A stretch of DNA of 64,000 nt, taken from Cladopsammia gracilis (lineage: Eukaryota > Cnidaria > Anthozoa > Scleractinia > Dendrophylliidae). Of the stretch, positions 46,012-55,089 are shown piece after piece; position 1 is the stretch's first letter; each line of letters begins with the position of its first letter. The notes beneath the pieces were generated by a model, which was not told the DNA's origin, did not search any database, and saw only the letters and a program-made list of their open reading frames with translations. The position numbers and the translations under genes were made by a program. The stretch spans positions 704,001-768,000 of the forward strand of contig JAJGOT010000049.1 in NCBI GenBank assembly GCA_022457155.1, written 5' to 3'.

Positions 46012-46566
46012 ATGAGTTGTAATTCTCAAATTCATGATGAATTAAAGAATATGGAAGAGTCTACATGTCCCTTTTGTGACCAACGATTAGCAGATGTTGA
46101 TAATAGTGCGAGAGTGGTCGAGTCATGTTGTAGTGAACAGGATATGGAAAATGTAAATGGAATGAATGTTTGTAAAAATTGTGGTGTTGTTAATGGATAT
46201 GATTTACAAGCCCCATATATCGATTTCCATGATAACAAATATAAAATGACGAGAAAGAGTGTGTATATAAGAAAATATCATATTTTAAACGTTGTCAATG
46301 ATATAGCACAACAGAATCATGTACAAATCAGTAATGATAATAGAGAGAAAATCCTAACAATATTCGCTTTAATTAATGAAGTATTATCGCAGGTTAACAA
46401 TAAACGTAAACGGATGATTAGTATTAAATTTGTTATCAAGCAATTATTTAGGATGCTTGAGCTTCCATACAAGAGTATTAAAGTCACGAAGTCAATGAAG
46501 ACATTAAAATTTTATGAGACTTGGTGGGACAACATATATGAATTAATAAAGGATGATGCTGCTTAA
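46012..46566 (+). CDS. VLTF3-like (poxvirus/NCLDV late transcription factor family) protein
   Basis: A 184-residue protein. An N-terminal zinc ribbon has C19-P-F-C22 and C54-K-N-C57-G followed by VVNGYDL, similar to TFIIB-type ribbons. A VYIRKYHILNVVNDI segment (about 86-100) matches the YKR-x-x-H region of the VLTF3 family. The C-terminal third (about 140-182: ISIKFVIKQLFRMLELPY ... FYETWWDNIYELI) matches that family's conserved end. VLTF3 drives late transcription in nucleocytoplasmic large DNA viruses. A start at the second ATG (46051) is possible, but the AT-rich box TCATATAATAGTATAGA sits directly before 46012. The frame is intact. Confidence 0.72.
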   Translation: MSCNSQIHDELKNMEESTCPFCDQRLADVDNSARVVESCCSEQDMENVNGMNVCKNCGVVNGYDLQAPYIDFHDNKYKMTRKSVYIRKYHILNVVNDIAQQNHVQISNDNREKILTIFALINEVLSQVNNKRKRMISIKFVIKQLFRMLELPYKSIKVTKSMKTLKFYETWWDNIYELIKDDAA

Positions 46567-46895
46567 ATTAGTCATACGTCATACAAAGGGGGGTTTTCCC
46601 TATGAATGAGTTATTGAACAAAGTTTGTTACTAAAGTTTATCGTAAAAGTAAAGTTTGTTAGTAAAGTTTACTCGGAAGTGAATTTTTTATGATACTGTT
46701 TCTCAAATTTATCGGCAAGAGGACAAAGATCGATGATTATTTCATCTAACTTTCTCAAACTCATTAATAATTCATGACGAGAACACAAAGGGAATCACTA
46801 CCGTGAAGGAGGTTTTGAAATCGTTTCTTAATTTGCATAGATTTTGGCGATTTTATTCCTTCGTTTTCTCCGCATTTAACGATCAGTTTGAGAAG
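46567..46895. other. Convergent intergenic region
   Basis: Lies between the rightward VLTF3-like gene and the leftward membrane protein gene. It contains the repeated phrase AAAGTTTGTTA(C/G)TAAAGTTTA. No gene seen. Confidence 0.5.
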
Positions 46896-47459
46896 CTATA
46901 TCAAACACTCGAAACAGTGTTTCATCAGATTTCCAAACACCTTGAAGTGGGTTAAAAAAAACTCGCCTGCGCCTCGTTTTTCCAACCCACTTCGCGGTGT
47001 TTGCAAATCTGATGAAACACTGTTCCTCGTGTTTGATATATTACGTCTCATTTCATTTATAAATGCGGTATGGTTAAATTGATTTCCTCTGAGACATGAG
47101 CGTAAATCAACTAGTGTTTTTTCATATGTTGTGTATGCGAATTTAGACATTTCTATTTTCCTTTTATAGTTTTTTATTTCACTGTATGTCTTAATCAATA
47201 AACCACTACCACTAATTACTCCTAAAATAATAGGGTTTAATGTAATTGAACCAGCTATTGTACCAGTGGCTACTAAAGAAACTGATGTTAAATTAATAGC
47301 TAAATTCAGTCTCTTGAAATACTTGAAAGCCCTCTTATAATACCAAAAGCGCTTATGATAAAATTTATACAATGCTTTGATTTCAGATAATTTTTCTGGG
47401 CTTATGTTTTTATCAATATGATTGAAATCGAATATTTCTGTTTTATCTGTTTTAGTCAT
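46896..47459 (-). CDS. Polinton membrane protein with two hydrophobic segments; C-terminus replaced
   Basis: A 187-residue protein. Residues about 53-90 form two closely spaced hydrophobic segments (LAINLTSVSLVATGTIAG, IILGVISGSGLL), flanked by basic, tyrosine-rich helices. It could be a virion or host-membrane protein, possibly for membrane remodelling or entry; this is inference. The last 45 or so residues are encoded by a foldback insertion (46897-47041), so the original C-terminus has been lost or displaced. The start is preceded by TATAATATAA. Confidence 0.7.
   Translation of the reverse strand: MTKTDKTEIFDFNHIDKNISPEKLSEIKALYKFYHKRFWYYKRAFKYFKRLNLAINLTSVSLVATGTIAGSITLNPIILGVISGSGLLIKTYSEIKNYKRKIEMSKFAYTTYEKTLVDLRSCLRGNQFNHTAFINEMRRNISNTRNSVSSDLQTPRSGLEKRGAGEFFLTHFKVFGNLMKHCFECLI
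46897..47041. repeat. 145-bp foldback insertion inside the Polinton
   Basis: Arms 46897-46955 and 46982-47041 are nearly complementary (TATCAAACACTCGAAACAGT ... CAGATTTxCAAACACC, and back), with a spacer of about 26 bp. A perfect-fold MITE is the simplest reading. It supplies the C-terminal codons and stop of the membrane protein gene. Confidence 0.85.
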
Positions 47460-47477
47460 TTATATTATATATTTGGA

Positions 47478-47879
47478 TTATATTTTAGGATTTGAAAGAA
47501 GACAATATAATGTACCACTTATTTGGCCCATTATTGGAGATCTTTTTATTTTCTTAGGCAATGAAAGGCAGCAATATGTGTAGCCAGGCCCCTTTTCATA
47601 GTCATTGTAAAATCTTCCGAATGCGTCATGGAAAATGGCATGTTTTATTAAAAATCGATAATTGGTATTTAGAGTACAAGAACCCGGTCCTATTAATCCA
47701 ATGTTAGGGTGTTTTTCTAATATTTGGTTCATTGATATTGACTCATTCAAATAGTTTACATACAAAAATTGATATATTAAAGCCGATTTTAATATTTCAT
47801 CTTTAGTATTAGGATGTAGGGTTTTTTGGGCTGTGAAAAATTTATTACAAAAATTAATTGACTGTGTGAGAATTGCCAT
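47478..47879 (-). CDS. Polinton protein of unknown function
   Basis: A 133-residue protein with several cysteines and aromatic residues (GPGSCTLNTNYRFLIKHAIF, GPGYTYCCLSLP). No domain recognised, no signal peptide. It lies between the membrane protein and the fibre-like gene on the same strand with 20-35 bp spacing, so it is probably co-regulated with them. Open and intact. Confidence 0.65.
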   Translation of the reverse strand: MAILTQSINFCNKFFTAQKTLHPNTKDEILKSALIYQFLYVNYLNESISMNQILEKHPNIGLIGPGSCTLNTNYRFLIKHAIFHDAFGRFYNDYEKGPGYTYCCLSLPKKIKRSPIMGQISGTLYCLLSNPKI

Positions 47880-47913
47880 TTAAATAAATATCAATATATT
47901 AGATAATTATATA

Positions 47914-49839
47914 TTAAAACTCTTCAAAAAGTGCACTGATATAGCAATCATAAGGTGCAAATGTAATGTCATCATCAAATGATATCAATTTGATTTGTAT
48001 GTCTGCATCTTCCCTGAAATTGATAACTGATGTTGATATATTGAAATTGTATAAAATTTTATTTGATGTTTTTTCCCAATTCTGCGGAGCGAACGAAGTG
48101 TTATGAATTAATATAAACATTTTTTCATATCCTTCAGGCGGTTTATCGTCCAATATCATCAGCCATAATTTTATAAGTTTCAAATTGATTAATGCAATAA
48201 AAGATAATGAACCGTTGAATATGATATCATAACTGTTCTTATTTTTCATATAATTGCCTAAAAATATGAATTTTTGTAACTGTTTGGGTTTTGGTAAACC
48301 AATTAGGTTTCTACCATTCATATCAATATCGGTCTCCATAACCATTTTTCCGCCCTCAATTACATAAACAGTATCAAATACATCTGGATCAACACTTGAG
48401 ACTTGACCTTGAACACCATAAACGATTAGATGTGCTTTTTTTGTATTCCCTTTCGATATACTTCCATGAAGATCTATCATAATATATTCAGGTGGAGATA
48501 CCTGATACTTATGTAAATGAACAATGCTTTTTGTATATCCTTCAGTGTTGAATATCTTTGTAGTTTGCTGTCCGATATTAAGAACTGATGAGACAACATT
48601 GACAGATGTCGAACTTATGTGAGCTTTATCTGGAACTAAAAACTCAATCACCATAGTGTACTCACCTTGAGGAAGTTTGTATGCATTAAAACCTATCCTT
48701 GACCTGAACTCATCGTTATTGTCTGTCGTAAGAGTCATATCATAGGCTTTCTTATTGATTTTGTGTGGGCTTGATACAAAATTGATAATTCCATTAACAA
48801 CAATATTACTCTCCGACGAGCTCTCGTTCACATCTTCCATCAGGTATCTGAAAACGTCTTTTTCTGCAGTAGAGGAAGTTATGTGTGACTTGTTCACATA
48901 ACTCTTATAATCGTCTGTTATTCGTGTATACATGTTTGTATTAGAATCATTGAGTTCGGCGTTGAAGAATGAAACATTTACGGCAGCGCTATTCTCATTT
49001 GGTTTAGGTGTTGCTAAATTAGTAATTTTATAACTTTGCATATCAAGATCGCTGGAAATCGTTTTGTCTAATTTTTCGTTTAAATGTGTATCAACATAAC
49101 CTTTATTCGTAGCCATATCGCTTACAGTTGGGGTTTGAACATTATATATTACGTGGTTGTTCATATCAATTGAATTCTCCATAGGAAGCATCTCTTTACG
49201 GGATAAGAATATATTTTTGACATCATTGTAAGAAACTAGATTGTTATAATGTGCTCCCAAATCATGCCATGTTTGTTGTTTTGATTGGATGACATTGTAT
49301 TTCTCTTGGAGGTCAATATTTGTAGATATATTCAAACTTGAACTATGTTGTATTTTTTGAATCGCATTTTTCAAAGTTACCATATTCACCGCAGAAAGAT
49401 CATTGTTTTCATCCGTATCCATATTTGTGATCAGTTTTCGATCCATATCAATTTCTCCAGGTAGAATTAATTTATTTCCTCGCAGATCCAAATCTGCAGT
49501 CATATGAGTTGTTCCATCCAACCTTAAATAATGAGTATCTGAATACTCTTTGTTCACAGCATCTTTTTCTGAAATTGGTGTTTTTAAATTTCTTATATTA
49601 TTGTTTTTCATATCAAGATTTGCTGTAACTAATGGTAAATGCTTACTAACAAATGTATTTCTAACAAAATTGAAATCAACAACATTGTTCAAGCCAGTAA
49701 CTTGTCCTATATTTACTAATTTTTTACCTTGCATATCGTAATCACCATCCTCTGTTAATTTGAACCCTACACCAGGTAATCCACGTTGAGGTGTTACCGT
49801 TGATGTTGACGATGGTAAAATTCCATTTGAGTAACTCAT
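47914..49839 (-). CDS. Tail-fibre-like repeat protein (putative spike or attachment protein)
   Basis: 641 residues from the ATG at 49839. An upstream ATG at 49971 would add 44 residues that overlap the ATPase gene, whereas the AT-rich promoter-like box AATATAATATAAATAACAT lies directly before 49839. The first 330 residues hold about five repeats of LDM-x4-I-x-NL-x2-P followed by (D)AVNKxYVD-type ends (ANLDMKNNNIRNLKTP; SDLDMQSYKITNLATP), plus a last one near residue 570. This pattern is known from bacteriophage and dsDNA-virus tail-fibre or baseplate proteins. The C-terminal half looks beta-rich. Probable trimeric spike. Intact. Confidence 0.72.
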   Translation of the reverse strand: MSYSNGILPSSTSTVTPQRGLPGVGFKLTEDGDYDMQGKKLVNIGQVTGLNNVVDFNFVRNTFVSKHLPLVTANLDMKNNNIRNLKTPISEKDAVNKEYSDTHYLRLDGTTHMTADLDLRGNKLILPGEIDMDRKLITNMDTDENNDLSAVNMVTLKNAIQKIQHSSSLNISTNIDLQEKYNVIQSKQQTWHDLGAHYNNLVSYNDVKNIFLSRKEMLPMENSIDMNNHVIYNVQTPTVSDMATNKGYVDTHLNEKLDKTISSDLDMQSYKITNLATPKPNENSAAVNVSFFNAELNDSNTNMYTRITDDYKSYVNKSHITSSTAEKDVFRYLMEDVNESSSESNIVVNGIINFVSSPHKINKKAYDMTLTTDNNDEFRSRIGFNAYKLPQGEYTMVIEFLVPDKAHISSTSVNVVSSVLNIGQQTTKIFNTEGYTKSIVHLHKYQVSPPEYIMIDLHGSISKGNTKKAHLIVYGVQGQVSSVDPDVFDTVYVIEGGKMVMETDIDMNGRNLIGLPKPKQLQKFIFLGNYMKNKNSYDIIFNGSLSFIALINLKLIKLWLMILDDKPPEGYEKMFILIHNTSFAPQNWEKTSNKILYNFNISTSVINFREDADIQIKLISFDDDITFAPYDCYISALFEEF

Positions 49840-49855
49840 ATATATGTTATTTATA

Positions 49856-50491
49856 TTATATTTGTTCGCCGAAATTTTTGGTTGTGATTTTCCGTGGCTT
49901 ATCAATATATATAAAGCTATATGGTTCATCAGTTGCTTTATCATATAATTCTTTTGGAATGTTGTTTTCACGGCAAATTAGACTCTTCTTATTGGCACTA
50001 GGAAATTCGTAAATAGAGAAATGTGAACAGTTCAATCTTATGTCTTTTGGTGTCTTATAGTAGCTTTGACTCAGATAAATCACACTGCAATTTTTATGTC
50101 TCCCACGTATAAAATAGTTGACTAATGGTTTTTGATTTTTTTCACATACAAAATCATCAAAAATAACCAATTTCTGACTTTCACTATCAAGATCATTTAC
50201 AGGAACAATCTCGTTATTACTTGCTTCAATAACATCATAACCAACTTCATTACTTATCGGTTGGAACATATCCATAAGCTTGTGGTACTTTGACTGCTAT
50301 AAGTTTTTCGCATACAGGTATATTTTATCAAAGTACAATAAATTATAAATCATATGTTATAGTGTATTTGTTTTACCAGAACCACTACATCCACAAATCA
50401 GATTTCGAAAACATTTATTTGGCATGAAATCATATAACTGTTTAAAGTTTGAGACAACATCGTCTTTAACGTCATAATTTGGTATTTTCAT
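49856..50491 (-). pseudogene. DNA-packaging ATPase (FtsK/HerA type), two nonsense codons
   Basis: The full frame is 211 codons from the ATG at 50491 (MKIPNYDVKDD). Walker A is GCSGSGKTN at residues 34-42. Walker B is KLVIFDDFV at about 108-116. A sensor-like LSQSYYKTP follows. In-frame stops are TAA at 50357-50359 (codon 45, right after Walker A) and TAG at 50297-50299 (codon 65). Both sit between the two nucleotide-binding motifs, so no active ATPase can be made without readthrough. In Polintons this enzyme pumps DNA into the capsid. The box TATAATATAA directly precedes the start. The length is normal for the family. Confidence 0.9.
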
Positions 50492-50639
50492 TTATATTAT
50501 ATGGGTATATTATTTCAATATAAGACGGTGTTTTACACGGTGTACAACACGGTGTATAACACGGTGTATAACACAGTGTAAAACGTTATTTTTTATATAT
50601 AATTTCCCATTTTTATGTAATGTAATAATATAACAATAA
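50492..50639. promoter_or_regulatory. Divergent control region with ACACGGTGT array
   Basis: Lies between the leftward ATPase and the rightward PPxY gene. About 50526-50584 carries four tandem 12-bp units, (T/C)AACACGGTGTA, each centred on the palindrome ACAC-GGTGT. The block is flanked by complementary TTTTACAC and GTGTAAAA. AT-rich boxes precede both start codons. Likely operators or binding sites shared by the two transcription directions (inference). Confidence 0.6.
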
Positions 50640-51666
50640 ATGAGTTTACTTAAGTGGAAAGAACTCGCAAAGAGTAAATCTGATTTAGGGAATAAGATTA
50701 ATTATGTTCATGATAGAATTACGAAACATGATATTAGTCAGCAGACAAGCCAACAGTCATTGGCGAAGGTATTTAAACCAGTGACTAGTAAATTAGATGA
50801 TGTTATTGACAGTAATTTAGATTTAAGGATGCCTCCAAGGAAAAAACGACCACTGAAGAAAGGGGAAGTTGGTATTGACTATATGCCTGAAGTTGATCCA
50901 TATGAAGACATGGATGTAGAAGGTCTGATTGATTTTGGTGATTATGTACCACCACAGCAAGATAAACAACTGGTGCCAAAACCTCCAACATATCAAGAAT
51001 CTTAAGAAGATCTAGATCTTATGGAAGGACAGAAGGAGATTTATGTTGATCCTCAGTACTTCCCTCAGGAACTTGATGATTTACCACCAGAATATGATGA
51101 CAATGAAGAGATCGATTATGCATTACATGATGAAGATGCGAGTAATGAGATTTTGGATGATGTTGGTATTGTGAATTATGAAAATGCGGATAAGATATTG
51201 AATCAATCAACAATGACACCCCATAAGACTCAGAACTATCTTAATAAGATTATAAGGGAGGCCAAATCAAAAAGGAGCCAATTAAGTGGCTATAAAGCAA
51301 ATGTTACAAAACAATACAATAAGGGGGAGATATCAGATGCAGAGAGGCAAATGCGAAACAAAAGAATAGACAACGCAAGAGTTACTTTAAATGAATACAT
51401 AAAACATTATAATACTTAATTGGAAACAATAAAAGGTTCTGGAATCCAGAGTCGGGGAAAAAACAGAGAGGTGGCAATATTATGTTTTATAATGATGTAA
51501 AGCAGCTTGTTAAAAATTGGAATTGATTATTGGTGAAAGATTGGCAGGGAATACCAGCATTGAGATGCGAAATATGGGAGTAACTATATTGGACACATTA
51601 TTGAAAATGTCGACAATCAATAGACCGCAATATAATAAATTGTTTAGTCAATATTTCAAAATATAA
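50640..51666 (+). pseudogene. PPxY-containing Polinton protein, multiply broken
   Basis: Reads as a single gene of about 340 codons in pieces: 50640-51005, 51006-51419 in the same frame, then 51420-51666 in two further frames. Breaks are TAA at 51003-51005, TAA at 51417-51419 and apparent single-A losses in the A-runs near 51458 and 51512. The protein is acidic and proline-rich with two PPxY motifs (KPPTYQES and DLPPEYDD), a basic helix (KTQNYLNKIIREAKSKRSQL), then KKQRGGN-type and helical C-terminal sequence (TSIEMRNMGVTILDTLL). PPxY motifs recruit WW-domain ubiquitin ligases in virus egress or transport. Structural or egress role inferred from context. Confidence 0.65.
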
Positions 51667-51688
51667 TTAATATAACTTTATTATATAA

Positions 51689-52435
51689 ATGGCACGAGAG
51701 ATAGTATTATCATCTTATAGTGTAAAAAATCAAGGGAATAATAAACCTGAGGATTTTACAACAAAATTTACTAGACCTATAATTTTGGATAGTAATATAC
51801 AATATGTTATTGGTCTTAACAGAATTATCAATATGAGTTTTACATGGTTTAATGTTAATGCTGGATACAACAATCAATTAATCAAATATAGCTCCGATAG
51901 TGGTTCAACATTTAACAACATCACCTTTCCAGCCGGAGTATGGAATTATACAGACTTCAATACATATATTAAAGATATAACAAAAACTGGTGATACGTAT
52001 CCTATCACTCTTGAATTTGATAATACAACATTTAGGGTCACGGTTACATTAGCTCAGAGTTATCGGCTTGATTTGACAGCAAGTAATTTTAATGACCTAA
52101 TCGGGTTCGATAAGAAAGTATTAACAAGTGGGACAAACATTGGACCAAGGGTTCCAAATCTATCTCAAGATACAGATGTCCTCAATTTTCATTGTGATCT
52201 GATTAATGCTAGCCTGGTGGATGGTCAAGATACCGACATCATTTATTCATTTTCAACCAGTGTTCTCCAACCTAGTTATTCATTCACCTTAGAACACCGG
52301 AGAGTCACCTACAATCCTGTGAATAAGAATACGATTTCTAGTATAAGGATTTATATCACCGATGGAAAAAGAAGATTAGTTAACCTGAATGGAGCAGATA
52401 CATCTTTCTCACTAATTCTGAAAAGTTTAGAATAA
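51689..52435 (+). CDS. Minor capsid (penton-like) protein
   Basis: 248 residues, beta-rich throughout, fitting a single-jelly-roll penton. The start MAREIVLSSYSVKNQGNNKP and the segment GVWNYTDFNTYIKDI are typical of Polinton minor capsid proteins, which sit at the five-fold vertices. It lies just upstream of the basic protein and major capsid in the usual structural block. The box AATATAACTTTATTATATAA directly precedes the ATG. Intact. Confidence 0.82.
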   Translation: MAREIVLSSYSVKNQGNNKPEDFTTKFTRPIILDSNIQYVIGLNRIINMSFTWFNVNAGYNNQLIKYSSDSGSTFNNITFPAGVWNYTDFNTYIKDITKTGDTYPITLEFDNTTFRVTVTLAQSYRLDLTASNFNDLIGFDKKVLTSGTNIGPRVPNLSQDTDVLNFHCDLINASLVDGQDTDIIYSFSTSVLQPSYSFTLEHRRVTYNPVNKNTISSIRIYITDGKRRLVNLNGADTSFSLILKSLE

Positions 52436-52453
52436 TATAACATAATAGTATAA

Positions 52454-52852
52454 ATGAAACCATATGACTTCAAAAGATTTTACCATCCAAAACTTGGTAA
52501 ATTTGTATATCAACACAAAGGGTCTTGGCTTATCGTTGATAATATTTTCAAACCATTAAAGAGTGTGGCATCAGCTGTTTTTAAGAAATTTGCTAAGCCA
52601 ATAGCAAAGAAGGCACTAGAATCGGGAATTTCTCACGCTGGAGAAAAACTGGGCAAAAAAGCAGTTGAAAAATCTGGTGATTTGATCATGAAAAGATTGG
52701 CAAATTTGAGAAAAGGAGCTACAAGACAAACGGCAAATGTTCCATCCTCGCCCATTAAACAGCAACAGCAAGATGAAAGTACTGATATGATACTCAATAG
52801 ATTGATATCAGGATCTGGTGTGAAAAGAAGGCGTAGAGTAAGAGTAGTATAG
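52454..52852 (+). CDS. Small basic virion protein (core or pVI/pX-like)
   Basis: A 132-residue protein. An amphipathic, lysine-rich helix occupies about residues 33-75 (FKPLKSVASAVFKKFAKPIA), followed by a Gln-rich linker and a polybasic end VKRRRRVRVV. In the adenovirus/Polinton lineage such proteins condense DNA or disrupt membranes; which applies here is inference. The start is 19 bp after the minor capsid stop, preceded by ATATAACATAATAGTATAA. Intact. Confidence 0.65.
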   Translation: MKPYDFKRFYHPKLGKFVYQHKGSWLIVDNIFKPLKSVASAVFKKFAKPIAKKALESGISHAGEKLGKKAVEKSGDLIMKRLANLRKGATRQTANVPSSPIKQQQQDESTDMILNRLISGSGVKRRRRVRVV

Positions 52853-52931
52853 AATCAATAAAATGATTGAAAACATCTATATATTACAAAATTATGGTAT
52901 ATAATTGTAAAATTATGTAACATAATAATAT

Positions 52932-54188
52932 ATGGCTTTTAGAACAAGTGAATTTCTACAAAGATATGAGTTGGTACGATTCCAACTTGATGATGTAATC
53001 AGAGCCCCAGCTAACAATCAGCACCAAGACAAAAATGGGTATAAATTTACAATTAATGATCGTTCGAGCTTTTTCGATTGGTACAATGCTTATTTTGAGG
53101 TCCAGCTCCAGGTACAAAAATTGGCTGATGGTACAGCCTATGGTGCAGATCGTATAACAGTTATTAATGGAGCCCATAGTTTGATTAGTCACATGATGAT
53201 AAAATCAGCAGGAAAGATCGTGTATGATACTGATAATCTCCATAAAGTGACTTATGTCAAGAACCTGCTTGAATATAGTGACGATTTTGCTCGTAGTGTT
53301 GCTAAAAACTCTTTATGGTATTTGGACACAGATGACACTACAGCCAACACTAATACAGGGTTTGAGTCAAGACGTCTTTTAACGACAGGTAACCATGATG
53401 TCAATGTAGTCATACCTCTTAATCGTTACAGTCTCTTCGAAGAGCTAGAGGGTCGAATGTTAGTCCCAATGCAACTTCAGTTTAATATACAGTTGCAGAA
53501 TGACAATGAATTAATATTTAAGGCAGGTGCAGCAGATGCCGGAAGAGTTGTTATTGATAGATTACTACTTTGGGTACCAAAATTGACACCTAAGGACAGT
53601 CTATATGATAAGTTTGTTAGTTCTTTTTTGAAAGATGATAAATGGACATATCTGAGAGAAATGTATGAGGTGTCCGCACCAACACATAGTAGTGGATTCT
53701 TCCAAATCTCATCCAGTATTGATAATGTTAAGGCTATATTTGTATATCTACAAAGAGCTAAAACAAACAATGCAGAGGCGAATCCGTACCTGTTTGACAC
53801 TTTTAAAGTAAATTCAGGTGATGATAATTGTACTCTTACAACATGTAGATTAGAATACGGCAATGGAGTATTCTACCCAGAGACTGAATACGATTCAGAA
53901 TCAAAAGTAAGGATCTTCAATGATTTTATGTCCTATGGTATGAGAAAGAATGATTACAACAGCGGTACACAGCTTAACCTATCGAATTACAATGGTCTCT
54001 ATCCACTAATCTATTTCGATCTATCATATCAAACAGAGAAAGTAACAAGAGACCCAAAGCAGTTGATCTTAAGGTATAAACTGAACGCCAATGGTGATGG
54101 AAATAGTCCTTTCAGCATACATGCTATAGTCCTATATGAAGAGACTATTGTCATTGACAAAATAGGAAATGAATTGGTTATAGTGTAA
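52932..54188 (+). CDS. Major capsid protein (double jelly roll)
   Basis: A 418-residue protein with the features of Polinton hexon-like capsid proteins: the start MAFRTSEFLQRYELVRFQLD, an N-terminal jelly roll with NAYFEVQLQVQKL, INGAHSLISHMMIKSAGKIV and VVIPLNRYSLFEELEGRMLV, and a second barrel with YLREMYEVSAP and YPLIYFDLSYQ. Trimers of this protein build the icosahedral shell. The box TAACATAATAATAT directly precedes the ATG. No stops or frameshifts, in contrast to the enzyme genes. Confidence 0.9.
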   Translation: MAFRTSEFLQRYELVRFQLDDVIRAPANNQHQDKNGYKFTINDRSSFFDWYNAYFEVQLQVQKLADGTAYGADRITVINGAHSLISHMMIKSAGKIVYDTDNLHKVTYVKNLLEYSDDFARSVAKNSLWYLDTDDTTANTNTGFESRRLLTTGNHDVNVVIPLNRYSLFEELEGRMLVPMQLQFNIQLQNDNELIFKAGAADAGRVVIDRLLLWVPKLTPKDSLYDKFVSSFLKDDKWTYLREMYEVSAPTHSSGFFQISSSIDNVKAIFVYLQRAKTNNAEANPYLFDTFKVNSGDDNCTLTTCRLEYGNGVFYPETEYDSESKVRIFNDFMSYGMRKNDYNSGTQLNLSNYNGLYPLIYFDLSYQTEKVTRDPKQLILRYKLNANGDGNSPFSIHAIVLYEETIVIDKIGNELVIV

Positions 54189-54276
54189 AAAGTAATAAAT
54201 TACTAATCAAATAATATCATTATTTCATATATGTTTTATAACCAGATAATTATATAACATATATTATATACAACAA

Positions 54277-55089
54277 ATGACTCAACTTTATGAGATTAAT
54301 GTGAAATTGTCTGACAATCAAAAGAAAAATCTTAGCAATGCTTTCCATAAAAGGGAAACGATCGTTCTCAGGCTTTCAAACGACTCTCTTCATGGGAATG
54401 ATACTCTATATGTCCCAGCGATGGTGAAAAAAAGGTTGGAGAAGAATCGGAATTTGGGGAAGGGTATGGACATTAAGCTTGTGAAAACCAATATTAGAAA
54501 ACAAGTCGGTGGAAGTTTGTTAACTACCATTCTAACCCTGGGACGTGCAGCTTTACCAACTATTGGTAAAACCCTTGGTCTTTCAGCTCTTGCTGGGTTG
54601 GCTTCAGAAGGTGCTTCTCAAGTGGTTAAAGCAATATCTGGAAGAGGTGTACAGTCGGGTGGTTTTCTTATACCCCAAGATAAAATTAATAAGCTGATAG
54701 CATATAAGCATCTTTTAACGACGAAACAAAAACAGGATATATTGAATGCTCTTCAGTCAGGTTCAGGTGTTCATGTAAAACCCACAAAAACACAATCAGG
54801 TGGATTCCTCGGAACTCTGTTGGCAAGCATTGGTGTTCCGCTTCTTCTAAATGCTTTGGGTAAAACTGGTAGCGGTGCTCCTCGAATTGGAACTAAGAAA
54901 AAGGGTACGGGAGCTCCGAGAATTGGTGCATACAGACCACCTCCATTTATAGGTACATGGGATAATCCAATTGGTATGGGGATAAAAAAAAAAGCTTCAA
55001 AGAAACAGACAACAAAAAGAGGCGAAGGCTTGCTATTAGGGAAAAACAGCCCATTCAATGGCATCCCACTACTAGGAGCAATACTGTAA
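54277..55089 (+). CDS. Virion core/membrane-lytic protein precursor with protease-site motifs
   Basis: A 270-residue basic protein with hydrophobic glycine/alanine-rich helices (LLTTILTLGRAALPTIG; FLGTLLASIGVPLLLNALG). Three GG-containing motifs precede hydrophobic stretches (KQVGGSLL, VQSGGFLI, TQSGGFLG). Adenovirus-type proteases cut after such small-residue pairs, so these are probable maturation sites for the protease encoded next door. The C-terminus is lysine-rich with repeated GAPRIG motifs. Resembles pVI/pX-type minor proteins in layout. Intact; its end overlaps the protease frame. Confidence 0.68.
   Translation: MTQLYEINVKLSDNQKKNLSNAFHKRETIVLRLSNDSLHGNDTLYVPAMVKKRLEKNRNLGKGMDIKLVKTNIRKQVGGSLLTTILTLGRAALPTIGKTLGLSALAGLASEGASQVVKAISGRGVQSGGFLIPQDKINKLIAYKHLLTTKQKQDILNALQSGSGVHVKPTKTQSGGFLGTLLASIGVPLLLNALGKTGSGAPRIGTKKKGTGAPRIGAYRPPPFIGTWDNPIGMGIKKKASKKQTTKRGEGLLLGKNSPFNGIPLLGAIL

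Noticed and set aside
49840..49971. Upstream ATG extension of the fibre-like protein (44 residues)
   Set aside because: It overlaps the ATPase gene in another frame, and a promoter-like box lies between it and the ATG at 49839.
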